Shown piece after piece: positions 16,324-25,901 of a stretch of 64,000 bases of DNA. Source of the DNA: CADEED01 sp963842515 (GTDB taxonomy: Bacteria; Pseudomonadota; Gammaproteobacteria; Steroidobacterales; Steroidobacteraceae); assembly GCA_963842515.1 (NCBI GenBank), contig CAWJGO010000002.1, positions 1,054,001 through 1,118,000 on the forward strand, written 5' to 3'. The position numbers and the translations under genes are program-made. How positions within the stretch are numbered: position 1 is the first letter of the stretch; each line of letters opens with the position of its first letter. A model generated the notes under the pieces. It ran no database searches, was not told the origin of the DNA, and saw only the letters and a program-made list of their open reading frames with translations.

Positions 16324-18201
16324 TCAATTCGCCTGGTCGACCAGTTGCAGGACTCTGGATGTTACCGACTGCACCTGGAACTGATCGACGCCCACGGCCG
16401 GGTTGTTGGCCATGGCCACGACCACGAAGGCGCCCCGGGCATCACTCTCGATCATCCAGGAGTGCGTCAGCACCACGTACCCCGCGCCACTCTCCAGGCT
16501 GCCGCCCTTGTACCAGACGCGCTCCCACTCGTCTCGCACGAAAGGCTGCGCAGCTTGGGAGCTCAGCGCCCGGTCGACGAGCTGGAACGCCGCCGATTGA
16601 TCGTTGAACTGACGCAGGCCGGCGAATGCGTTGCACACATCCATCGGGCTCGCGCGCCACGACACTGGCAGCCACAAAGACAGATTGCTGGGACCGGTAC
16701 CGGTCCACGGGCCGCGCGGCGCCAGCATCGTCTCGAGATAGTTGCGCTGGTGCGCCTCGGTTCCATCCACATAGCCCTGCGCCTCCACGAGTGGAACTCC
16801 GATGAGCAGGTGGAACTGCTCGTTGACCGACAGGAACGGCGTCATCAACTCCGGCGACGCGTGATGAAACTGCGTCAGCATGGCTTCCACGCGGGTGCGG
16901 CCCACGAGCTCGTGCAGATGATCCGTGGAAGTGTTGTCGCTGTTGCCCATCATCATCGTGGCCATATCGCGCAGCGGAATCGAAGCGCCCGTGGGTTCGG
17001 CTCCGAGGACGGTGCCCGCCATCACCCTTTCAGCGGCGACCAGAGGAACGGCTGTCGAAGGATCGATGTCGCCCTCTTCGATGGCCTGTCCGAGCGCTCC
17101 CAGTACCCAATGCTTGAAGATCGAACCGGTGCCGCGCGCCGTCGTGCCACTGCGCTGCTCGATCGCCACGCACTGGTTGTCGACGATCTCGGCCACCAGC
17201 AAGGAGTTCTGCGGCGCCAGCGTCTGGAACTTGTCGGCCGCCTGCGCCAGGGTCAGCGAACTGTCTGCCGCGTACTGCAGGCTGCCATTCAGCGCGAAGT
17301 TGTTAGCACTCAGCGAATTGATGAGCCCGGTACCGTAAGTCGTCGTGAGCGAAAAATAAATCCCGGTAGCGTTGCTGCCGGGCGTACCGATCAGCGCCGT
17401 CACCGAAACCGGCGTCGCGGCGACCAGGTCCACGACCAGGGCGTTTGGCGCGCGCGTGCGCATGGTCTGGAACAACGATTGCCATTGCGCCGCTGAAGTC
17501 GCGGTCAACGCCTGCGGCGTGAAGTGCGCGTTGATATCGGCGAGCGTCGTCTGTGTGGCGGCGAGTTGCGCGAGCACCCAGGCCAACTGATCGGTCGATG
17601 GATAATCGGGCAGTTGATAGATCCCCGCGACCTTGGGGAATGCGGGCTGGATGGCCGTCGAACGCGCCGGGTTCAGGGGAAACGCGTCGGTCACGTCCGG
17701 CACGCTGTCGTTGTCATCGTCCGGATCGGTGGCATCGGGCAAGCCATCGCCATCGGAGTCCACCGCCGGCGGCGCAGCGTTGATGGTGAGTACAAAACTC
17801 GCAGGCGAGATGGTCACACCGGTGCCGCTGGCGGTGACAGTCACGGTGACGGCGCCCGCCGCGGCGGTCGTCTCTGTGGCGATGGTGACGCTTTGCGTCG
17901 CGGCGCCTGCCGCGATCACTCCCCCGGTCACGGTGACGCCCGCCGGCGCACCGGTCCCGGCAATGGTGACCGCGTCGGCAAAGCCGCCGCTGCGAGTGAC
18001 GGTCGCCGTGGTCGTCGTGCTGCCGCCGGCCGTAACCGTGGCGCTGGCAGGGCTGATCGTCAGTGCCGCGGCCGGAACGGGGGGTGGCGGAGGTGGGGGT
18101 GGTGGTGACGGGGCCGGATTGTCGGATCCCCCGCCACAGGCGGCCAGCACAGCAAGGAGACCGGAGAGGCCCCAGGTTTTTAGTTGGATGCAACGTCTCA
18201 T
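16324..18201 (-). CDS. Lipoprotein with Ig-like, Ca-binding and class A beta-lactamase-fold domains
   Basis: A 625-residue surface or periplasmic protein. Lipobox LAAC gives Cys22, followed by a Pro-rich spacer of nine prolines. About 45-145: Ser/Thr/Ala-rich Ig-like domain. About 150-185: Asp-rich DSDGDGLPDATDPDDDND segment like thrombospondin type-3 calcium repeats. About 200-625: serine hydrolase of the beta-lactamase/transpeptidase superfamily with SIFK (SxxK), SDN (GNSDNTSTD) and KGG as the third box. It may act on a beta-lactam, peptidoglycan or another ester/amide; resistance cannot be inferred. Start ATG 18201 has GGGAG 7 nt upstream. Function uncertain, fold reasonably clear. Confidence 0.8.
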   Translation of the reverse strand: MRRCIQLKTWGLSGLLAVLAACGGGSDNPAPSPPPPPPPPPVPAAALTISPASATVTAGGSTTTTATVTRSGGFADAVTIAGTGAPAGVTVTGGVIAAGAATQSVTIATETTAAAGAVTVTVTASGTGVTISPASFVLTINAAPPAVDSDGDGLPDATDPDDDNDSVPDVTDAFPLNPARSTAIQPAFPKVAGIYQLPDYPSTDQLAWVLAQLAATQTTLADINAHFTPQALTATSAAQWQSLFQTMRTRAPNALVVDLVAATPVSVTALIGTPGSNATGIYFSLTTTYGTGLINSLSANNFALNGSLQYAADSSLTLAQAADKFQTLAPQNSLLVAEIVDNQCVAIEQRSGTTARGTGSIFKHWVLGALGQAIEEGDIDPSTAVPLVAAERVMAGTVLGAEPTGASIPLRDMATMMMGNSDNTSTDHLHELVGRTRVEAMLTQFHHASPELMTPFLSVNEQFHLLIGVPLVEAQGYVDGTEAHQRNYLETMLAPRGPWTGTGPSNLSLWLPVSWRASPMDVCNAFAGLRQFNDQSAAFQLVDRALSSQAAQPFVRDEWERVWYKGGSLESGAGYVVLTHSWMIESDARGAFVVVAMANNPAVGVDQFQVQSVTSRVLQLVDQAN

Positions 18202-18292
18202 GATCGAACTCCCATATTGGTGGTCGTTTCGATACGCGACGTCTCGCCTCCAAAAGGCTCATCTCACACTTGCGATGGTCCGTTTCCCGAGG

Positions 18293-19903
18293 TCAGTGCT
18301 CCGCGAGCCTGGCGAAGACGCTGCTCTCGTACCAGCGGGGCGCCTCCATTCGATTCGCAACCCGCAACGCCAGCCGCTTCATGAATTCTTCGTAGTTGCC
18401 GATGGCGGTGAGGTCCACCGGCTGATCCGGGGAATCGGAAACTGAGTGATAGCGCTCGGCCAGCCATATTCGGTCGAGCTCGGCCTGCGGCGACCCCTCG
18501 CCGTAGCCGATCTTGAGCGCGAGCGCGGGGATCCCGACACGGATGAAGCTGTATTGGTCGCTGCGAATGAAGCGGTTGCGCTGCGGTTGCGGATCCGTCT
18601 GAACCTCGATGGTGAGCTCGCGCGCAATCGCGCGCGCGTCTTCGCCAAGATCGGACTCCTCGAGTCCGAACACGAGCACCTGTTCCATGGGAAAGAGCGG
18701 CATGAACATATCCGTGTTGATGTTCGCCACGATTCGCTGGCCGCGTGACTTCGCGTCGGCAACGAACGCGCGCGAACCGAGGAGTCCGAGCTCTTCGGCG
18801 GTCACGGCGGCGAAGACCACCGAGCGCCGCGGAGCCTTCTTCCTGCGCAGATCTCGCGCGATCTGCATGAGCACCGCGATTCCCGCGGCGTTATCGACGG
18901 CGCCGTTGAACACCCGATCATCCGCGACTTCGCCCTGGACTTCGCGCCTGATACCCAGATGGTCGAGGTGCGCGCTCAGCACGACGAATTCATCGCGCAA
19001 TGCGGGATCGGATCCCGGGATGACGCCGATGACGTTTTCGGAGCTGAGCTCAGCCACCTGCGCGTCGACGGTGGCGGCGATCCTCGTCGCAAGATCGAAA
19101 TGCGGCAGCGGCTTTCTCTCTTTGAGCAGCGCCAGCAGCTCATCGGCGTTACGCCCGGTACCGTCGAGCAACAGCGGGAAGCGCGCCGGATTGAACATGA
19201 CCCCCAGGCGCAAGCCGGCATAGAGGTCTTCGCCACCCTTGAGCACCATGGACGGCTCGAGACGGTTCTCCATCGCGCGTTCCCATGGCAGATCCATGGC
19301 GTGCGGGTTCGGTATGAGCATGACACCGACGGCACCAGCCGCCTTGTAGACCTTCCAGCGCTCCGCGGCGGAACCAAAATGGGCACCCGCGGAACCCGGC
19401 AGCGACGCCGGCACCGCGTTGAACATGACCACGACCTTGCCCTTGAGATCGAGTCCCCGCAGATCGTCGATTCCGTATTGCGGCAGCACGAGCCCGTAAC
19501 CCACGAACGCCAGTGGCGCCTCGATGTCGCGCGTGATGTCGCCGCGAAGCATCAGCGCAGCGTCGTCACCGAGCTCGAGTGGGCGCTCCGGCCCCGCCGA
19601 CCGCAGCTTGAGCGACGAGTTGGACTCGACGACCTTTCGCGACTCGAGCCGCACTTCCTGTAGATAGCCGCCCGCGCCGGGCGTAAGGCCGGCCTTGCGG
19701 AAACCGTCCGCGACGAATTGCGCCGCGCGCCGATGACCCGGACTTCCGGCACGCCGGCCTTCCATCTTGTCATCGGCGAGCACGCGCACGTCCTGCCAGC
19801 AGCGCGCGCCAATGCGTTTCGCGCGCGCCCGATCATCCGCCGCCAGCGCCGAAGTCGTCACGAGTGCAGCGATCACGCCAACCGCCAGTGTCAGTGCCCT
19901 CAT
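18293..19903 (-). CDS. M28-family zinc aminopeptidase, exported
   Basis: About 536 residues; start at ATG 19903 with GGAGA upstream, beginning MRALTLAVGVIAALV, a signal peptide ending near ALAADD. A PA-like insert occupies the middle. Zinc ligands of the M28 catalytic domain are recognisable: SAHLDHLG (His), FNGAVDNAAG (Asp), AEELGLLGS (catalytic Glu), NTDMF (Asp) and YHSVSDSPD (His). Probably a periplasmic aminopeptidase or carboxypeptidase-like enzyme. Upstream of the lipoprotein hydrolase gene on the same strand, 91 nt apart. Confidence 0.9.
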   Translation of the reverse strand: MRALTLAVGVIAALVTTSALAADDRARAKRIGARCWQDVRVLADDKMEGRRAGSPGHRRAAQFVADGFRKAGLTPGAGGYLQEVRLESRKVVESNSSLKLRSAGPERPLELGDDAALMLRGDITRDIEAPLAFVGYGLVLPQYGIDDLRGLDLKGKVVVMFNAVPASLPGSAGAHFGSAAERWKVYKAAGAVGVMLIPNPHAMDLPWERAMENRLEPSMVLKGGEDLYAGLRLGVMFNPARFPLLLDGTGRNADELLALLKERKPLPHFDLATRIAATVDAQVAELSSENVIGVIPGSDPALRDEFVVLSAHLDHLGIRREVQGEVADDRVFNGAVDNAAGIAVLMQIARDLRRKKAPRRSVVFAAVTAEELGLLGSRAFVADAKSRGQRIVANINTDMFMPLFPMEQVLVFGLEESDLGEDARAIARELTIEVQTDPQPQRNRFIRSDQYSFIRVGIPALALKIGYGEGSPQAELDRIWLAERYHSVSDSPDQPVDLTAIGNYEEFMKRLALRVANRMEAPRWYESSVFARLAEH

Positions 19904-19967
19904 CGTCTCTCCATGCTCGGTGTCGTGATCGCCGTTGGGACGTAACCTAACACGGGGCGTGCGGTCC

Positions 19968-20903
19968 TCATGATCGCGTGACCTGGCTCTGACGCGGGAC
20001 AGGTTCGATTTCCACCGTGATGTGCGCGAGCTCCTCGTGCACGCACAACGCGCGCCGGAAGTATTCGCCGCTCTCGCCGGAATTCGTGGCGATGCTGACG
20101 ACGACCGCGTATTTGGCGCGTCCGACGCGCCACACATGAAGATCGGTGATACGCGCCGGCACTGTGCCGCTCTCGATCACCTCGCGAATTTCGGCCACGA
20201 CCGGCGCGTCCATCTCCGCATCGAGAAGGACGCGTCCCGAATCGCGCAGCAGCCGCCAGGCCCACACCGCCACCAGCACGGCACCCACCAGTCCCATCGC
20301 CGGATCGAGCCAGGCCGCACCGAGGAACCGCCCGCCGAGCAACGCGAAGATCGCGAGGACCGAGGTCACCGCGTCGGCGAGCACGTGCACGTATGCAGCG
20401 CGCACGTTGAGGTCATGGTGAGCGTGATCAAGCTCGTGCGCGTGATCGTGACCGTGATTGCCGCGCAGCCACCACGCGCAGATGAGGTTGACGAACAAGC
20501 CCACGACGGCGATCACGATCGCTTCATCGTAGTGAATCGCCTGCGGCGTCACGAGCCGCTCTATCGACTGCCAGGTCATGAGTGCCGCGATCCCGAGCAG
20601 GAACATGGCGCTGCTGTACCCGCCCAGCACTTCTACTTTCCAAGTACCGAAGGCGTAACGCCTGTTGCCAGCATGGCGGCGCGCGAATGAGTAGGCGAAC
20701 GCGGACAACCCAAGTGCCAGCGCGTGCGAGCTCATGTGCCAGCCGTCGGCGAGCACCGCCATCGAATTGAACCACCAGCCGCCGGCGATCTCGACCACCA
20801 TCATGGTGGCGGTGAGCCACATCGCACGCCGGACGTTGCGCTCCGCGAGCGGATTGCCGGCGTCGAGGCGTGGCGTGTGGCAGTGGTGTTCCCGGGTGTC
20901 CAT
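19968..20903 (-). CDS. Cation diffusion facilitator (zinc/cobalt efflux, DmeF/CzcD type)
   Basis: A 311-residue inner-membrane metal:H+ antiporter with six membrane segments. The metal site HxxxD is in LADGWHMSSHA, the second in HVLADAVTS. A His-rich cytoplasmic loop (GNHGHDHAHELDHAHH) between helices 4 and 5 is typical of DmeF-like members, and a short His-containing N-terminus (REHHCH) precedes the first helix. I start at ATG 20903, with GAGG 7 nt upstream, rather than 20915. Metal specificity (Zn, Co or Ni) cannot be read. Confidence 0.92.
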   Translation of the reverse strand: MDTREHHCHTPRLDAGNPLAERNVRRAMWLTATMMVVEIAGGWWFNSMAVLADGWHMSSHALALGLSAFAYSFARRHAGNRRYAFGTWKVEVLGGYSSAMFLLGIAALMTWQSIERLVTPQAIHYDEAIVIAVVGLFVNLICAWWLRGNHGHDHAHELDHAHHDLNVRAAYVHVLADAVTSVLAIFALLGGRFLGAAWLDPAMGLVGAVLVAVWAWRLLRDSGRVLLDAEMDAPVVAEIREVIESGTVPARITDLHVWRVGRAKYAVVVSIATNSGESGEYFRRALCVHEELAHITVEIEPVPRQSQVTRS

Positions 20904-21023
20904 GAGCTGCCTCAAGGGTAGCCGAGACGCCGGGGGATGTTCGCGGTTCGATCATCCCCGCATCACGCGCCGGCCATGAAGTCCGGTTAGCATTCCAGCG
21001 CCACAGGCTGCGGCGTTGATGCC

Positions 21024-22352
21024 TTGACGAATGTTCCCGTGTCCTTTCTCGAGGCCACGCGCACCTGGGCGCGCATCGGCCTTTTGTCGTTCGGCGGACC
21101 CGCCGGACAGATCGCCGTCATGCACCGCGTCCTCGTCGAGGAGAAACGCTGGCTCGACGAGCCGCGCTTTCTGCACGCGCTCAGCTATTGCATGCTGCTT
21201 CCGGGCCCGGAAGCCCAGCAACTCGCCACCTATATCGGCTGGCTGCTGCACGGCACGCGCGGCGGGCTCGTGGCGGGAATCCTGTTCGTGTTGCCCGGGT
21301 TCCTCGCGATCATGGCGTTGTCGGTCATCTACGTGCTGTGGCAACAGCACCCGCTCATGGAAGGCCTTTTTCTCGGCCTCAAGGCCGCGGTAATCGCGCT
21401 CGTGATCGAGGCAGTGATACGCATCGGCCGGCGCGCAGTGAAAAGCCCGGCCGAGCGCTGGATCGCGTTGCTGGCCTTCATTGCCATCGCGTTCGCTCGT
21501 CTGCCCTTTCCGCTCATCGTGCTTGGCGCGGGACTGGCCGGCTATCTGCGCGCGCGCCTCGGCCCGCGCTCATTCGCCGCGACGCTCGCCAACCCACACG
21601 CGACCGACGCATCTTCACCTTTGGCCATCGACTCAGGCCAGCTTGGCCGTGCGCAGCCTTCGGTCAGACGCAGCCTCAAACTACTCGCCCTGTGGCTGCC
21701 GCTATGGTTTGCGCCAGTCCTGCTGTGCGCGGCGCTGCTGGGCGCTGCCAGTACATACACGCAGCTCGGCGTGTTTTTCAGCAAGATGGCCGTTGTCACC
21801 TTCGGCGGCGCGTACGCCGTGCTCGCCTACGTGGCCCAGCAAGCGGTGGAACGTTTTTCCTGGGTGACGCCGGCGCAGATGCTCGATGGTCTTGGCCTCG
21901 CAGAGTCGACGCCCGGACCATTGATCCTGGTGCTGCAGTTCGTGGGGTTCCTCGCTGCCTATCAGGCCGCGGGCAGCGACCACCCATTGCTGGCGGGAGT
22001 CCTCGGTGCGGTACTCACCGTGTGGGTCACGTTCGTGCCCTGCTTCCTGTGGATTTTTCTCGGTGCGCCCTACATCGAGGCACTACGCGGCAACGCCGCA
22101 CTTTCCAGCGCCCTCTCGGCTATCACCGCGGCGGTAGTCGGGGTCATCGCCAATCTCGCATTGTGGTTCGCCTCGCACGTGCTGTTCGCCCGACTCGGGC
22201 GCTATGGCCTGCCGGACTGGTCGACCCTGCAGATTACGCCCGCGTTGCTGACCGCTGTCGCCCTGACGTTGTTGTTCGCGCTGAAATGGACCCTTGCGCG
22301 GACACTGGTGGCGTGCGCCTTCCTGGGCGCAACTTCCACGATGCTGGGCTGA
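21024..22352 (+). CDS. chrA: Chromate transporter family protein ChrA
   Basis: Long-chain CHR family protein, 442 residues, made of two homologous halves. Each half contains the FGGP/FGGA motif (GLLSFGGPAGQIA; VVTFGGAYAVLAY) and the PGP signature (MLLPGPEAQQLA; STPGPLILVLQ). Exports chromate or a similar anion. The start is uncertain: TTG 21024 has no clear ribosome site, and GTG 21039 is an in-frame alternative. Divergent from the CDF gene, suggesting a metal-stress pair, and convergent with the MBL hydrolase. Confidence 0.88.
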   Translation: MTNVPVSFLEATRTWARIGLLSFGGPAGQIAVMHRVLVEEKRWLDEPRFLHALSYCMLLPGPEAQQLATYIGWLLHGTRGGLVAGILFVLPGFLAIMALSVIYVLWQQHPLMEGLFLGLKAAVIALVIEAVIRIGRRAVKSPAERWIALLAFIAIAFARLPFPLIVLGAGLAGYLRARLGPRSFAATLANPHATDASSPLAIDSGQLGRAQPSVRRSLKLLALWLPLWFAPVLLCAALLGAASTYTQLGVFFSKMAVVTFGGAYAVLAYVAQQAVERFSWVTPAQMLDGLGLAESTPGPLILVLQFVGFLAAYQAAGSDHPLLAGVLGAVLTVWVTFVPCFLWIFLGAPYIEALRGNAALSSALSAITAAVVGVIANLALWFASHVLFARLGRYGLPDWSTLQITPALLTAVALTLLFALKWTLARTLVACAFLGATSTMLG

Positions 22353-22370
22353 CCGTGGCCATCAGCGCCC

Positions 22371-23807
22371 TCATTCGATCGCCGCACGCAGGTCGGCAAT
22401 GCCCTGCACGGCGCCATGCAACGGTGCGATGCGCTGCACGTCGAGGTTCAGTCGTTCGATGTTGCGGTAGAGGTTGATCCACAGCGGATTGACCACGGCC
22501 GGTGGCCTGGCGCCTGGTGGAGTGGGTGTCCACGCATCGGCTTCGATCAGTATTTTCTGCGCCGGAAGATAGACGAGCGCGAACGCATCGTTGTGCCCGC
22601 TGCCCTCGATGGTGTGGATTTCGATCGGACGCGCGGCGTCTTCGAGCACGAGCTTCGCCGTGAACGTCTCGAAGCGCGGTTTACGTTTCGACTTCGACAG
22701 GCGGTCGGGCTTCAGCGTGCGCGGCGCCTTCCAGACGCGCTCGTAGTAGCTCGCGTTGCGCTCATGGGTGACCACCGTCGCGCCCCGGGCGACGAAGGTC
22801 CGCAATCCACCCGCATGATCGAAATGAGCATGCGTGTTGATCACGCGCCGAATCTTCGCCTTGGGAAACAGCTCGCGCACCTTGGCAATCACCGCATCGG
22901 AGCGCTCTTCGTTGAGCGGCGCCTCGATGACCACGATGCCGTCCTGCTGCTCGACAATCACGCTGTTGTGCGAACCGCCGCCCAAGCGGAACACGCCTAA
23001 GGCGAGCGCCGTCACTTCCACCTTGCCCATCGCCGGCGTGGGATTGGCCGCGACTTCCCCGGGAATCGAAAACGGCACGGCGTTGTTGATGCGCACTGCA
23101 CTGACCGTGAGCTCGTACCATGGAAGGTCTGCCACACGGCGCTCGATGCGCGCCGGAAAATGGACGCCGCCAAAGTCGCCAGGAAAATGACGATAGTCGT
23201 GATACCGCCACTCGATCGGTGTGTCGCCTAGCACGGGTGAATCCATGAACGTGCGCACCAGCGTGACTTCGCCTCGAGCGTCAATGCGCCCTTCATAGGG
23301 ATGCTTGCCGAGCCTGAACCTGACCCACGCGCCACCCTGGTCGTTCCTCACCGACGCGCCGCTGGCCAGCGCCGCCTTGATGAATCCTTGTGGTGATGCC
23401 CAGAGCTCGGCATTGCGTTCGGCGAGATTGGCAGGGATGGGCGTGGGAGTTGGCAGCAGGTTCCAGCTGACGCCTTCGACCGCGTACTGATCCACGAGCG
23501 CCTCGGCATGCGGCCGTCCACGGCCGTTTTCCTGCACCTGTACACGATGGTATTTCGCGTGCACCGCCGAGCGCGCGTAGTCGAGCGTCGCCACATAGCC
23601 ATCGACGGTGAACGGTGGCCAGGGCAGATCCGGAGCCGGCGCCTGCGTGAACTGAAAATACTTTCCGCCGGCTTCGAATTCGAGGCTCTGGATACTTGCG
23701 ACGCCCAGTACCTGCGCGGCGTTTTCAAGCGTGGTTGCAGCGCCCGCATCGACGCGAAACGTTCCGAGCGCGACCAGAAGCGTCGCCCGCGCGATTCTCT
23801 TCTTCAT
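22371..23807 (-). CDS. Exported metallo-beta-lactamase-fold hydrolase
   Basis: A 478-residue protein with a signal peptide (about 1-22). The C-terminal half carries the MBL metal motif THAHFDHAGG, with further ligands in EGSGHNDA and PLHGAV. The N-terminal ~240 residues have no motif I recognise. Substrate unknown; the fold serves lactonases, phosphodiesterases and lyases as well as lactamases, so no resistance role is assumed. Its 3' end faces chrA 18 nt away, and the MDR oxidoreductase gene follows downstream of its start on the same strand. Confidence 0.85.
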   Translation of the reverse strand: MKKRIARATLLVALGTFRVDAGAATTLENAAQVLGVASIQSLEFEAGGKYFQFTQAPAPDLPWPPFTVDGYVATLDYARSAVHAKYHRVQVQENGRGRPHAEALVDQYAVEGVSWNLLPTPTPIPANLAERNAELWASPQGFIKAALASGASVRNDQGGAWVRFRLGKHPYEGRIDARGEVTLVRTFMDSPVLGDTPIEWRYHDYRHFPGDFGGVHFPARIERRVADLPWYELTVSAVRINNAVPFSIPGEVAANPTPAMGKVEVTALALGVFRLGGGSHNSVIVEQQDGIVVIEAPLNEERSDAVIAKVRELFPKAKIRRVINTHAHFDHAGGLRTFVARGATVVTHERNASYYERVWKAPRTLKPDRLSKSKRKPRFETFTAKLVLEDAARPIEIHTIEGSGHNDAFALVYLPAQKILIEADAWTPTPPGARPPAVVNPLWINLYRNIERLNLDVQRIAPLHGAVQGIADLRAAIE

Positions 23808-23826
23808 GACCCCTCCCTCCGGGCGG

Positions 23827-24834
23827 CTACCGATGCTTCATCGCCGGCCCTTCCGCCACCTTGATGATGAGCTTGCCGCGAGTATGTCCTTCGCGGTTCT
23901 TGTCCCAGGCTTTCGTTGCGTCAGTCAGCGAAAATTCGCTTTCAACGAATACCTTGAATTTTCCGGCGTCGGCCAGCTTCACCACCTGAGCGAGCAGGTC
24001 CGCATTCGACGCGCCGGTGTTCCGGTCGGGACGCGCGCAGCGGATCTTCGCCGCCGCGCAGGCCGCACCGTTTGGCGGCCCCACGATGGACACCAGCACG
24101 CCACCCGGCCGCACGACACCAATGGAACGCGCGTTGGTGGCCGCGTCCACCGTGTTCAACACCAGGTCGACGTCCTTCACCAGATCTTCGAATTTCTGGC
24201 TGCGGTAATCGATGACCTGATTGACGCCGATCGAGCGCAGGAAGTCATGATTGTTAGGCGAGGCCGTGCCGATCACGCGCGCGCCCGCCGCTTTGGCGAT
24301 CTGCACGGCGGCCGAACCGACGCCACCCGCGGCGCCATGGATGAGCACCGTCTGGCCGCGCGCGACCTGGCCGGCTTCGTGCAGTGCGCGATAGGCGGTC
24401 TCCGCTGCGATGGGCACGCCGGCGGCTTCTGCGAAAGTCATGGAGCGCGACTTTTTCGCGAGGCTCGCGACGGGAATCACGGCGTACTCGGCGTAACTGC
24501 CGCTCTGGCGCGCAAACCCGAGCACCTCATCGCCGACTTTCCAGCCCGTGACGCCCTGACCCAGGGTGTCGATGATTCCGGCGACATCCGTGCCGGGCAC
24601 CATGCCGAGGCGCCGCAACGCGCTTTTCCAGTCAACCGGATTCACTCCCGCCGCGCGCACTTTGATGAGTACTTCGCCCGCGCCGGGTTGCGGGACCGGC
24701 CGGATCTGCACGGAGAGCCGCCCGCCTTCACCCACCTCGGCAGCTTGCATTTTGTCAGGCGCGGCCTGCGTTGCCAGATTGAACGACAACGCCAGAGTTG
24801 CGAGTGCCAGGAGGTCGCGGGGGCTCGAACGCAT
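23827..24834 (-). CDS. MDR-family NADPH:quinone oxidoreductase-like protein with a signal peptide
   Basis: A 335-residue zinc-free medium-chain dehydrogenase/reductase. The start at ATG 24834 has AAGGAG 7 nt upstream; the longer frame to 24933 has none. The Rossmann motif HGAAGGVGSAAVQIAKAAG is intact and the GroES-like N-terminal domain is present (AGVNPVDWKSALR). Oddly, the first ~25 residues form a convincing signal peptide (LLALATLALS...ATQAAPD). NADPH is scarce in the periplasm, so either the leader is not used, or an unusual substrate or cofactor supply exists. Upstream of the MBL gene with 19 nt between, likely one operon. Confidence 0.85.
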   Translation of the reverse strand: MRSSPRDLLALATLALSFNLATQAAPDKMQAAEVGEGGRLSVQIRPVPQPGAGEVLIKVRAAGVNPVDWKSALRRLGMVPGTDVAGIIDTLGQGVTGWKVGDEVLGFARQSGSYAEYAVIPVASLAKKSRSMTFAEAAGVPIAAETAYRALHEAGQVARGQTVLIHGAAGGVGSAAVQIAKAAGARVIGTASPNNHDFLRSIGVNQVIDYRSQKFEDLVKDVDLVLNTVDAATNARSIGVVRPGGVLVSIVGPPNGAACAAAKIRCARPDRNTGASNADLLAQVVKLADAGKFKVFVESEFSLTDATKAWDKNREGHTRGKLIIKVAEGPAMKHR

Positions 24835-24982
24835 GCAGGCACTCCTTGACTTACGCGGGCATGATCGCCCACCGGGATGAGACTGGCCATTCGACCAAAA
24901 GTGCGAGGGTGATGCCGACATAACCATTTTCAAACCGTCCGGGAATCGACCCCGTCACCCGGACCTGCCGATACTGCCGCGC

Positions 24983-25829
24983 ATGCAGGTGAGAAGCCAC
25001 GAAGCGGTGAGTGCCGCGCGCGCGACGTCGAGCGCGGATGGGGCGCAGACGGAAAACGTCATCGTCATTGTTGGTGCGGGATTTTGCGGCACGGCGGTAA
25101 CCATCCACCTCTTGCGCCAGACAGCGCGCGCGGCTCCGCCGGGTGCGCTGCGCATCGTGCTCGTCGATCCGCGCGGGGAGATCGGCGCGGGGGTGGCTTA
25201 CGCCGCGCGCGACTCCCCGTATCCGCTCAACGTGGCCGCGGGACAGATGTCGCTCGACGGCGCAACGCCGCACGATTTCCTCGACTTCGTGCGCGGCCAG
25301 GGCATCGAGGCGCAGGGTGGCGACTATCTACCGCGGCAGGTGTATGGCGACTATCTGCGCACGCGATTCGCGCAGGCCCGCGCCGGCGCCCCCGCGAATG
25401 TCGAATGCATCCACCACCGTGCCAGCGCCTTGCAGCTGCACCGCGATGGCGGCCACTGGTCACTGTGGCTCGACGATGGCAGCGCCTTGCGTGCCGGCGA
25501 TGTCGTGCTGGCGACCGGCAACGCGCCGCCGGCCTGCCTGCCCGAGCTTGCGCCGCCGGCCGCCAGCGAGCGCTATGTTCGCGACCCATGGAGTATCGGT
25601 TCAGGCGCGCACCAGGACATCGGCAGCGTGCTGCTCGTGGGCAGCGGCCTCACGATGATCGATGCGGCGCTGCGGCTCGCCGGTAGATAGGTTGTACTAC
25701 CTCGGGCCATGGCTCAGGTCGCGCGATTGGGAGGCGACCGCGGTTCCCGAGCGGCGCGAGCGCGCGTCGCGCCTGGCGGCGCGGCTCAGTGCGGAAATGC
25801 GCGCCGGCCGCAGCAGCCGCACCCGCTGA
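24983..25829 (+). pseudogene. FAD/NAD(P)-binding protein (YdhS-like), internal deletion
   Basis: From ATG 24983 about 235 codons give an FAD/NAD(P)-binding N-terminal part: IVIVGAGFCGTAV (dinucleotide fold), then YPLNVAAGQMSL and VLLVGSGLTMIDAAL. The frame stops at 25690. Immediately after, in another frame (25692-25829), comes the family's usual C-terminus: LYYLGPWLRSRDWEATAVPE, then RLAARLSA. Intact relatives are around 450-500 residues, so I infer that roughly 200 codons were lost at 25684-25692. No longer functional as shown. Confidence 0.75.
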
Positions 25830-25901
25830 ACTCACGCCGATCCCACACGCTCGGGCTTTGCTGCTAGGCTCCGCTCCGCATTTTTTGCGCTGGAGCCGGG
25901 C

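Noticed and set aside
22371..23807. Calling the MBL-fold protein a carbapenemase
   Set aside because: The fold is shared by many hydrolases and the N-terminal half is unlike class B lactamases.
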